Source of the DNA: CAZPQK01 sp964588695
GTDB lineage: Bacteria > Krumholzibacteriota > Krumholzibacteriia > WVZY01 > JAKEHA01
Assembly (NCBI GenBank): GCA_964588695.1
Contig: CAZPQK010000001.1
Location: forward strand, 389,279-453,278
Direction: 5' to 3'
DNA: 64,000 nucleotides
Below, in pieces: positions 52,558 through 60,156 of this stretch (its first letter is position 1; each line of letters begins with the position of its first letter). The notes under the pieces are model-generated. The model was not told the DNA's origin and made no database searches. It saw only the letters and a program-made list of their open reading frames with translations. The translations under genes and the position numbers were made by a program.

Positions 52558-53625
52558 TTACGCCGCTTGATCGGCGAGGTCCATGACGACTTCGGTGAGC
52601 CGATCGGCGGTCGCGATTAGGGTTTCGGGGGTAAGGTCGTCAAGCTCGACGTCGTAGCGTTTCCGCGGGTGTTGTCGCGCGCGCTGCTTGGTGTAGCGAG
52701 GATCGTAGTGGTGGGTCATGAGTTGGGCGGCGAGCGCTTCTTTGTCGCCGCGGTGTGCAAGTTCGCGCCACTGGGAGATTAGCTCGCGCGCGTGAAAGGG
52801 GCGCAGTTGGTCGAGCAGTCCGTCGAGGCGCCCGAGATCTTCGGCGATGTCAGCGTAAGCGGTGGCCTGATAATTGGCGCGGGCGGCAAGCGGGGCTTGC
52901 ATGGAGATGCGCGGCGCGCGCTCCATCGCTTCCCACAGCGACGGCGGAACGATGCGTTCTCCGATCTTGCTAGACTCGGCTTCGACAACCAACGGGTGGT
53001 CCGGGTCCAGCTGAGCGAGTTGGTGCGCGAGTCCCGACTCAAACATTTTTTGTGTAGGCTGACGATCTCTCCGTGCACCAAACAACGACCCGCGATGGTT
53101 GGCCAGTGCTTCCAAGTCAACCACTTGTAAGCCGCGGTTCTTTAGCAACATGAGGAGTTCGGTTTTGGCTGTACCGGTGTTGCCGTCGAGTAGCACCAGT
53201 GGCGGTGCTAGCGGTTGGTCGTAGAGCATCGACTTGACCGCCGAACGATAGGCGGAATAGCCGCCGTCGAGCGTGGCGACGCGCCAACCGATCTGGCTAA
53301 GAATGGTGGCGAAGCTTTCGGAGCGAAGTTGTCCGCGTGCGCAATAGAGTAGCGGCCAGTACGAACCGGGCTTGTCGGCAAGAGTTTGCTGCAGGTGATG
53401 CGATGCGTTGTGTGCGATGAGTGCCGCGCCGAGTTTACGAGCCTTAAAGCGACATTCGCGTACATATATAGTGCCCACGCGAGCGCGCTCTTCGTCACTC
53501 AGCACGGGCAGGTTGATGGCGCCGGGCAAATGATCCTGGGCGAACTCGGACGGGGAGCGCACGTCGATGAAGTCGTCGTACGGAGTGTCGAGGAGCGAGC
53601 CGAGGTTGCGGAGCGTGAATCTCAC
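52558..53625 (-). CDS. mnmH: tRNA 2-selenouridine/geranyl-2-thiouridine synthase
   Basis: A 355-residue enzyme (also called SelU/YbbB) that converts 2-thiouridine at the wobble base of some tRNAs to 2-selenouridine through a geranylated intermediate. The rhodanese domain has FIDVRSPSEFAQDHLPGAINLPV and LLYCARGQLRSES with the active cysteine. The P-loop half has LLDGNTGTAKTELL, LQVVDLEALANHRGSLFG and QPTQKMFESGL. The P-loop reads GNTGTAKT where GxTGxGKT is expected, so glycine before the lysine is replaced by alanine. The GTG at 53625 gives the family N terminus; no ribosome binding site is evident. selD is not in the window. Confidence 0.87.
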   Translation of the reverse strand: MRFTLRNLGSLLDTPYDDFIDVRSPSEFAQDHLPGAINLPVLSDEERARVGTIYVRECRFKARKLGAALIAHNASHHLQQTLADKPGSYWPLLYCARGQLRSESFATILSQIGWRVATLDGGYSAYRSAVKSMLYDQPLAPPLVLLDGNTGTAKTELLMLLKNRGLQVVDLEALANHRGSLFGARRDRQPTQKMFESGLAHQLAQLDPDHPLVVEAESSKIGERIVPPSLWEAMERAPRISMQAPLAARANYQATAYADIAEDLGRLDGLLDQLRPFHARELISQWRELAHRGDKEALAAQLMTHHYDPRYTKQRARQHPRKRYDVELDDLTPETLIATADRLTEVVMDLADQAA

Positions 53626-53645
53626 GGAAGGGAGTATAGCACGGG

Positions 53646-53673
53646 TTTCTGAAGGCACAGAACGTGGTATAAT
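53646..53673 (+). promoter_or_regulatory. Promoter -10 element TATAAT for the 53718 gene
   Basis: A perfect TATAAT at 53668-53673 lies 44 bases before the ATG. The -35 region (TTTCTG at about 53646) is a poor match, so an activator or another sigma factor may help. Confidence 0.45.
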
Positions 53674-53717
53674 TACGCACCGCGCTCGCCTGTGGTAACC
53701 GAGACCAAGGAGCACCG

Positions 53718-54566
53718 ATGAAACGTTTCGCCATCGCTGTACTCATGCTTATGGTGGCCGTCCCCACGCTGGCCGACTCGATCGATTACACGATCCTCGG
53801 CCCTAACACCGACTTCGGCCCGGCCACTTTCTTATCCGATTGTACGTTTCCCTACCTCGGCGATTATGTAATCACCGCTACGCTGACGCTCACCTCGCCA
53901 GCTAACGAACTTCGAATGTCGCAGCCCAATATGTGCGCAGGAAGTGTCACCTGGAACTATCCGGTCAGCGGGGACCCGGCGGGCGTGCTAACGGTTGACT
54001 TAGGTGGATGCACGAGCGGTCAGTTCACTCTGTTCACTGCGAACCTCACCGTTTCATCTTCTTCGTGTTGCCCGTCGTTAGTTTCCGGTCCGATTATCGA
54101 CGGTCCACGACAGGATTCACCGCCGGTGTTGGTGGGTTGCGACGCGACCGAGCGCTTCGTCGTTCCGCCGTGCAGCCCCGCACCACCAACGCCATCCGTG
54201 CCTGCGAATGGTGCCACAGTTTATTCGGCAACACCCACACTGGCGTGGACGTTTCCAACCGCGTCGGGAGATTACTGTTTCAACGGAATTGGCGTGGCGA
54301 CGTTCACTGTCGACTACGGAACCGACCCCAGCAATCTCGACAGGCACGCGGTATTCACACCAGAAGCAATGTCGGGAATGTTGCCTGCCTTGGAACCGTT
54401 CACAACGTTTTATTGGCGCGTGCAAGTGATCGACGAGTACGGCGAGTACTCGGGATCACACGCGAATGTCTCGCCACTGTTCTCGTTCACGACGTCGGCA
54501 CCGGTTCCGACACGCGAAGCAACGTGGGGCGCAATCAAGGCGCTATACTCGCAACCAAAGCGTTAG
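53718..54566 (+). CDS. Secreted protein with Fn3-like domain and C-terminal WGxIK motif (copy 5)
   Basis: A 282-residue protein with a signal peptide (MKRFAIAVLMLMVAVPTLA). The first half contains many cysteines (CTFPYLGDY, MCAGSV, GGCTSGQF, SSSCCPS). The second half, after PPCSPAPPTPSVPANGATVY, looks like an Fn3/Ig-like module (PTLAWTFPTASGDY, FTVDYGTDPSNLDRH, LEPFTTFYWRVQVIDEYGEYSG). It ends VPTREATWGAIKALYSQPKR, the longest of the five tags after the tryptophan. The domain content differs from copies 1, 3 and 4, so the tag is shared across unrelated cargo. AAGGAG precedes the ATG. Confidence 0.78.
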   Translation: MKRFAIAVLMLMVAVPTLADSIDYTILGPNTDFGPATFLSDCTFPYLGDYVITATLTLTSPANELRMSQPNMCAGSVTWNYPVSGDPAGVLTVDLGGCTSGQFTLFTANLTVSSSSCCPSLVSGPIIDGPRQDSPPVLVGCDATERFVVPPCSPAPPTPSVPANGATVYSATPTLAWTFPTASGDYCFNGIGVATFTVDYGTDPSNLDRHAVFTPEAMSGMLPALEPFTTFYWRVQVIDEYGEYSGSHANVSPLFSFTTSAPVPTREATWGAIKALYSQPKR

Positions 54567-54746
54567 CTCATCGTCTTGCCCTCATTGGGGAGAGACAGCG
54601 GGGGTTTCTGCGCAGACCAAGCTTTTGTAATGTCGGTGCAAAACCGATGGCGTGATACAATACCGTACAGTCTTCGGGGGGGAGGTCACACGTCGTGAGG
54701 GAGCCGCCGCCCATAACCACATCTGTCATACTCAGGGGGAGTCATC

Positions 54747-55754
54747 TTGCGCGCCAGTAGCCTGCTAGTCACGTTTGGTCTTGCCGTTGTCACGCATTCA
54801 ATAAGCACTCCGTCACCCGCGCAAACACCCTCCGATTTTGACCGCGCAATTGAATTTCTCAACCAAGGTTTGCAGGAACGGTCATACATAGTGGCCGGCA
54901 CCGGGTACGAGCATGAAAACGGTCTATGGTTTGAAGCATCGCTGAAGCCATCATTTAACCTTCTCGCGTTCGGAAGACCTGACACCGTTGTAACCCGTAA
55001 CGGTGTAACTAACCCGTGGCTCGCCACGGTCTCTGTCCATCCGCGGGTAACGTTTCGGATGGAGCGTGCTGAATCTGATCCGGTTCGTCCCCCGAACTAT
55101 AACCCTGCTGCAGTATTTCGCCTTTTGCGCGCTGATCAAACAGGGTCCTTAGCAATTATCGGAGAAGTCGCACATTGGTCTAACGGGCAACAAGGTTGTT
55201 TCTACACTGATGCTGCCGACAACTGCGCGCCGATTCGCGGGATGTCGGGTTTCAATTACACGGACGGTTCGTTTAGCACAAACTATGTTCGATACGGAGG
55301 AGGCGGCTTCGTTGCGCAGGACAAACTAGATTTCGAGATTAAGATCGGTGCACATGTGAGCTATGAGTTTCACCCAAAGAACTGGGTTGCTCAAGAAGTA
55401 CGCGATCAAAGGTTCTCGAGAGCGCGTCTCAACTGGGGCGTCATTTACCTTCTAGAGAGCGACACGATTGACTGGCTGTTTGCCGAACTCCGGTTTACCC
55501 ACACCTGGGCCCACATGCGCGACCAGAGTACTTCTCGAACAATTGCTCGCGAACATGCGAACCATTGGTTCTTAGTTGAGGCGCAAGTTGGTATACCAGA
55601 ATGGAGTGATTTCTCGCTGTTGTTCCGCTTGTACCGTGGCGAGGATTATATGAACAGTAGGTTTACGAAGAAAATCACCGCTATCGGAATTGGGATTCAG
55701 AGCAACCCTCGTGCAACCCTGGTCAAACCACTTTCAGCGATGTTCAACGGCTAG
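54747..55754 (+). CDS. Outer-membrane phospholipase A (OMPLA)-like beta-barrel protein, tentative
   Basis: A 335-residue protein with a signal peptide (SLLVTFGLAVVTHSISTPSPAQ) and a barrel-like alternation of strands after it. EVAHWSNGQQG at 141-150 matches the H-x-S-N-G catalytic signature of outer-membrane phospholipase A (His142, Ser144 in E. coli), and STNYVRYGGG (about 177-186) could supply the asparagine. Strands such as LDFEIKIGAHVSYEF, RARLNWGVIYLL and WLFAELRFTHTWAH are typical of barrels. The match is short and there is no overall certainty; another barrel family is possible. The TTG start at 54747 follows AGGGGGAG. Confidence 0.5.
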   Translation: MRASSLLVTFGLAVVTHSISTPSPAQTPSDFDRAIEFLNQGLQERSYIVAGTGYEHENGLWFEASLKPSFNLLAFGRPDTVVTRNGVTNPWLATVSVHPRVTFRMERAESDPVRPPNYNPAAVFRLLRADQTGSLAIIGEVAHWSNGQQGCFYTDAADNCAPIRGMSGFNYTDGSFSTNYVRYGGGGFVAQDKLDFEIKIGAHVSYEFHPKNWVAQEVRDQRFSRARLNWGVIYLLESDTIDWLFAELRFTHTWAHMRDQSTSRTIAREHANHWFLVEAQVGIPEWSDFSLLFRLYRGEDYMNSRFTKKITAIGIGIQSNPRATLVKPLSAMFNG

Positions 55755-56032
55755 CCGTTCTCCTTCAGGCGGCAGCCCGGAACAATAGACCACAACGCGG
55801 AACTACTGTCGTGCCACGCTCGGCGGATACTGTACCCGGCGGGGAACGATAAGCCGCGACGTTAAATGCTGGGTACCTGGTCCGGTGATATCGGCGGATG
55901 TTCACGGTCGTGGCCAAACGCAGCCAACCTGCTTGTAACTTCAAGTCAGTCTTAACTTTCCAAATCTAGAACCCTCTCTGTAGCCGGTTTTTGGCTGGGG
56001 AGATTCACCAAATTGGGGAATTTCCGCAGGCT

Positions 56033-56048
56033 CGGCATGCCCATGCCG
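56033..56048. promoter_or_regulatory. Palindrome CGGCATG-CC-CATGCCG, candidate enhancer site
   Basis: Perfect 7-bp arms around CC, about 155-170 bases upstream of the sigma-54-type promoter. That distance is typical for upstream activating sequences of enhancer-binding proteins. Confidence 0.45.
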
Positions 56049-56200
56049 ATGGGTTTTGGATTTGGTCGATTTGGGCGGAGTTTTCTGTCCAGATAGCTAT
56101 AACCAGTAGTTATTTCAATCATTTACATCACTAGCGATTTGTGCCGAGAAGGACAAATCTACCCGGTTTTTGGCCCCCGGCGGGGCCTTATAGGCATCGC

Positions 56201-56214
56201 GGCACCCCTGTTGC
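56201..56214 (+). promoter_or_regulatory. Sigma-54-type -24/-12 promoter
   Basis: GGCACCCCTGTTGC matches GGCAC-N5-TTGC, giving GG and GC exactly 10 bases apart as sigma-54 requires. The gene start at 56270 lies about 55 bases downstream. A sigma-54-type activator is encoded 4 kb away at 60157. Confidence 0.5.
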
Positions 56215-56269
56215 CTTAGGAGTTACTGCCTGACGAAACGATGCAGTCAAAACAACCGGAGGAAAGACA

Positions 56270-56812
56270 GTGATGTCCCGCAAGTTTAAGAAACACTCTC
56301 AGCTCTCAGCTTTGCTTGCTTGCTCGTGTCTCCTCATAGCCTCAATCGGATGCAATCCGGGGAACGTCGCAGGACCGGCCGAGTCTCCCGCCGGAAACGA
56401 CGGACCTAACTTCATTCGCGTCCTGTCTTCCTCCGGGGCCTCCTTCAGTCGGACGCCTGTAAAGGGCAAGATTATTGTGGCTAACGAGGGTGGCTATCTC
56501 ACCAACGGAACGTTCTCGCTAGAGATTCCGCCTGGTGCACTCGAAGAAGATACTTATATCGAAATGATGTGGGTCGAGGACGGCACGCTTAGTGTTGAGT
56601 TGCTGCCGCACGGAATCCAGTTCCGCAAAGATGTTCTTCTCACTATGGATCTAACGGGCACGACCGCCGAAGACGAAGGCGATAAAGCTGGTGTACTGTA
56701 TGATCCGAGAGATGGAAGTTACGAGTCGGTTAAGCCTGGTCCGGTAGAGACGAACAAGGTCAATGCGTACCTTGAGCACTTCTCGAACTACCGAGGCAAA
56801 GTAAACGGGTAA
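56270..56812 (+). CDS. ZU5-domain-like lipoprotein
   Basis: A 180-residue predicted lipoprotein (hydrophobic LSALLACSCLLIASIGC, Cys as acyl site). The mature domain fits the ZU5 pattern: GGYLTNGTFSLEIPPGALEEDTYIEM, then VELLPHGIQFRKDVLLTMDL. ZU5 modules mediate binding or autoproteolysis in other proteins; no autoproteolytic His-Phe-Ser site is visible. GGAGGAAA lies 7 bases before the GTG at 56270 and 10 before the ATG at 56273; either may be used. Its stop abuts the stop of the convergent kinase gene with no bases between. A sigma-54-type promoter precedes it. Confidence 0.72.
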   Translation: MMSRKFKKHSQLSALLACSCLLIASIGCNPGNVAGPAESPAGNDGPNFIRVLSSSGASFSRTPVKGKIIVANEGGYLTNGTFSLEIPPGALEEDTYIEMMWVEDGTLSVELLPHGIQFRKDVLLTMDLTGTTAEDEGDKAGVLYDPRDGSYESVKPGPVETNKVNAYLEHFSNYRGKVNG

Positions 56813-59800
56813 TTAATCGCTCCACGACCCTTCAGTTCGACGCCGATAGGCATGCAATTCTAGCAACCTGTCGGCGTCGCCTTCGTTGGTGTGCGACAGA
56901 ACCATTCTCATCGTCTCTACAAACGCCCCGCGCGCACGCGCAACCAGTTCGTTGCTACCATAGTCGACACATGTGCCAAGTCCGTATAGACGAAGCATAG
57001 CATCCGCCTGCGCCGACGCTTCGTCGTAAAGATCAAGAAGATGGCCCCCACCTTCCAACAATGCCTGTAGAAAAAGGAGCCAGAAGCGTACGGACGAACT
57101 CGGGTTATCTACGTTGTACTTTGCCTCCGAGATCGCCCTCTCCGCCTTATCTACATAGCCTGCCTTAAAAGCATGAACGCCGTACTGGAGTAGGTATCTA
57201 GTATAGTCGTCTTTTGGGTACGTTTGCGATCGACCCAACGCTAGTTCGTAAAGTCGCAACGCGTGATCAGGTTGACCGTCCAAAGCTCGACATTCAGCCT
57301 CGCGAACATACGCATAAGCAACAAATCGTTCAACCTCAGCCACTTTAACGACATCCCACATTTTCCGAATTAGACCTTCAGGCACGTTGTGACCCAACGT
57401 ATACAGCAACTCTACTCTTGCGATGTATGCCTCCGCGCGTGTGTGCGATTCATTAGGCAAGAGAGCTTCGAACGTTCGCTCTAGGAATTCTTTCGCGCCT
57501 TCAAAGTATCCCAAACATTGATGGTTCATCACCTGTCTAAGAAGCAGTTCGGACGTAGAGATTTCTCTAACGCCAGTTGCGATATGCAGTGCTTTCTCGA
57601 GGTCTTCAATCGCTGACTCGTACTCACCTCGCTCGTAGTGCACGGCCGATTCTAGGAAGTACCCTTGTGCTCGAGATGTCTTGAAGCAGCCGGGCCATAA
57701 GTTAACCAAGTCGTTCGCCACCAGGAGACAGTCTTCGTAACGAAACTCGTCCAAATAGTAGTAGCCCCTTGCCAGCAGCGAGCTCATATATTCTGCAGTT
57801 CGTCGAACACTATCGCTCGGTTCGGGGCGATTAAAGATTTCGGCCAGCTTTTCGTTATCTCCTACATCGCTATAGTGAACCAATTCTAAGAGTCGAGCGT
57901 ATGCGTACGGAAGCACGTCTGATTCGGGGACGGTCTCCAGCAATCGCTCAATTAGATCGATGTAGACCGCTCCAGAGTCCACCGCGCGACTAACGTGCTC
58001 GGTGATTACTTTCCTTGTTCGCCACGGAGCCCAATCAGGGACGCCAGACAGCTCTTCTTTAAGCTTCGCGGACTTGCCTTTTGCTGCCGTTCTCAACAGC
58101 CCTCTTGCGTACGGCACAATCCACGACGGCGGCACATGGGTTTGATACCGCTCACAGTAACTTTCAACGTCTGCGATTGGTTCGGTTAGCTCTCCCGTTA
58201 GCAGCGAGGCCCGGACAATTTTCTTTGATAACCACTTGTCCAGCAGTTTCCTATGGTCCACATCAGCGCCGCGGTAATGTGTTAGCACACTTCTTCCAAA
58301 ACTGCGCGCTGCTTCCAACTTTAGATCGGACAACAACTCGTCCAGAACACTCCCGGCAAAGCGAAAAAACTTATCTGTATCCCCGCACGCAAGCGCAGCC
58401 ACGCAAACGCTATGTCCCCACTCGATCAGGCGTTCCGTGGGCCTCGAATGTTCAAGGTGGGTGAGCATTTTGCCCGCCATCGCCCGACCGTCGTCCGACA
58501 ACTCGCTTAGTGTCACCTTTTGCCTAAGGAACATTCGGCCTCGCCGCCGCTGCAACACGCCTTTAAGCGCTAGTCCATCTACGACAAGTTCCGCGTTGGA
58601 TACGTTGATAATGTCGGCGAACTCGCCCAATGCACCGTCAGAGGCGCGGCCTGACATTAAGAACAGCCACTCGACAACGCGGCGCTCCGGATCGCTCAGA
58701 GTTGTCCATTCGATCTGCTCGGTGATTCGTGGCGGCGCGCTGACGGTGTTGTCGATGGTCCACACGTTGCGATTGGTGATAAGGCGGCCAGCCGCAATCC
58801 AGCGGCGAATGGCACGCCCCAGGCCTTCGCGTCCCACCGCGCCGCTCAACTCCTGGACGATCCCATCCTTGCTGTCCAGGTTGGCCGATGACAGAACCAT
58901 GTTGTCGAGAAACGAGTCCAACTCCGGAGCTTCCACCGAGTCGGTCGCGGTGCGCGACTCCGGGATGGCGGCGCGCTTGGTTACGTCGCGGCGTTGCTCT
59001 TCGCTACCGCAAAGCACAAAGAACTGTCCTGCTTCGTCGCTGGTGAGCGATGCGGAGAGTTGTCGGACGAGTTCATCTCGTCCGACATCACCTTGCGCGA
59101 CCCAGTCAAAGACGGCAATCATCTGCGCTTGCGACACGCTGCACCAATCGCGAATGGCTGTGGAAACGTGGTCGCGCATCTCGTCTTCGCTAACAACTAC
59201 CAGAACGATTCCGGCGGTAGCGGAGCAGATGCGCGCGGCGGCATCAAAGGCAACGGCGTCGTAGAACGTCGCGATTTCGGCAAGTGCGACGTCGCGGTCG
59301 ATGTCGGGATGACCACCAGCGGCGTAGCCGTAGGCTTCGCGGTAAAGTCGATCGAAGAAGTCGCGTCGATCGGCGGGTTTCTTAGCCAGCAACCCTTCGG
59401 CAATTTGGTGAAGCGATTCGTATTCGGCTGCACGATGGGTAAAGCGCGGAGTTTCGGTAACGTGTGCGCGAAGCACGTCGCGCATCTTGCCGGTGAATGG
59501 CGGCTCGCCTTCTAGCATTTCAAAGATAACGGCGCCCAGGCTGTAGTAGTCGGTCTCGGGGCCAAGTGGATCGCCGGTTACTATTTCGGGCGCAACGTAG
59601 CGTGCAGTGCCGACGACCCCGGGGTGCATGTCGGTGCGATACTGATGCGCCAACCCAAAGTCGATAAGCGTGGGTATGGCAAGGGTGCCGCCCTCCAACG
59701 GTTTTTCGCGAACGAGTATGTTGTCGGGCTTGATGTCGAGGTGCAACGTGCCTTGTTCGTGCAAGTAACGCAGCGCGTTAACCATTTGGTATAACAATCG

Positions 59801-60112
59801 CCACACTTCTTCGGTGTTCTCGGCAACGTAGTCGACAAAGTTTTCGCCGTCGACCATATCGAGAGTAAAGTAGGGCGCGCCGTCGTGCCAGGCGAACTCG
59901 TGAAGTTCGGGAAGGTTGGGATGGTGGAGCGGTTTTAGCGCGAGGAATTCGCGGGCGAAGGAGTCGACAATACGATACGGCTGCCCCGCCTTAAGAATCT
60001 TAAGGGCGCGCTTCTGCCCGGTTTGTTGGTCTTCAACGGCGTAAACCTCCCCGGCGCCGCCAGACCCTAGAGAATCTACAACCCGGTATCTCTCGGGAAT
60101 GGTGGTGGCCAT
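56813..60112 (-). CDS. Ser/Thr protein kinase with eroded ATPase-like region and TPR-like C-terminal half
   Basis: A 1099-residue cytoplasmic protein. Kinase domain (8-270): GSGGAGEVYAVED, ALKIL with Lys38, HLDIKPDNIL with Asp126, DFGLAHQY and VAPEIVTG. The HRD arginine is Leu125. Residues 280-520 occupy the place of the AAA/NACHT-like module of kinase-ATPase-TPR proteins, but no Walker A lysine or clear Walker B is seen (AGIVLVVVSEDEMRDH, QFFVLCGSEEQRR). The remaining 550 residues are helical and TPR-like (RGYYYLDEFRYEDCLLVANDL, YERGEYESAIEDLEKALHIA, QPDHALRLYELALG). The gene is 44 nt behind the AAA+ activator gene and probably co-transcribed, suggesting that the kinase controls or is controlled by it. 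Confidence 0.85.
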   Translation of the reverse strand: MATTIPERYRVVDSLGSGGAGEVYAVEDQQTGQKRALKILKAGQPYRIVDSFAREFLALKPLHHPNLPELHEFAWHDGAPYFTLDMVDGENFVDYVAENTEEVWRLLYQMVNALRYLHEQGTLHLDIKPDNILVREKPLEGGTLAIPTLIDFGLAHQYRTDMHPGVVGTARYVAPEIVTGDPLGPETDYYSLGAVIFEMLEGEPPFTGKMRDVLRAHVTETPRFTHRAAEYESLHQIAEGLLAKKPADRRDFFDRLYREAYGYAAGGHPDIDRDVALAEIATFYDAVAFDAAARICSATAGIVLVVVSEDEMRDHVSTAIRDWCSVSQAQMIAVFDWVAQGDVGRDELVRQLSASLTSDEAGQFFVLCGSEEQRRDVTKRAAIPESRTATDSVEAPELDSFLDNMVLSSANLDSKDGIVQELSGAVGREGLGRAIRRWIAAGRLITNRNVWTIDNTVSAPPRITEQIEWTTLSDPERRVVEWLFLMSGRASDGALGEFADIINVSNAELVVDGLALKGVLQRRRGRMFLRQKVTLSELSDDGRAMAGKMLTHLEHSRPTERLIEWGHSVCVAALACGDTDKFFRFAGSVLDELLSDLKLEAARSFGRSVLTHYRGADVDHRKLLDKWLSKKIVRASLLTGELTEPIADVESYCERYQTHVPPSWIVPYARGLLRTAAKGKSAKLKEELSGVPDWAPWRTRKVITEHVSRAVDSGAVYIDLIERLLETVPESDVLPYAYARLLELVHYSDVGDNEKLAEIFNRPEPSDSVRRTAEYMSSLLARGYYYLDEFRYEDCLLVANDLVNLWPGCFKTSRAQGYFLESAVHYERGEYESAIEDLEKALHIATGVREISTSELLLRQVMNHQCLGYFEGAKEFLERTFEALLPNESHTRAEAYIARVELLYTLGHNVPEGLIRKMWDVVKVAEVERFVAYAYVREAECRALDGQPDHALRLYELALGRSQTYPKDDYTRYLLQYGVHAFKAGYVDKAERAISEAKYNVDNPSSSVRFWLLFLQALLEGGGHLLDLYDEASAQADAMLRLYGLGTCVDYGSNELVARARGAFVETMRMVLSHTNEGDADRLLELHAYRRRTEGSWSD

Positions 60113-60156
60113 AGTACGAAGATATCACAACTCTATGGGGAGAACACAGACGGAAG

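Larger units (their letters stand above)
55755..56269. other. 515-bp regulatory-looking region before the ZU5-like lipoprotein gene
   Basis: No convincing gene is present. The region holds a palindrome at 56033-56048, an exact 12-bp direct repeat CCGGTTTTTGGC at 55984-55995 and 56163-56174, and a sigma-54-type promoter at 56201-56214. The spacing of these elements resembles an enhancer-dependent promoter. Confidence 0.5.
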
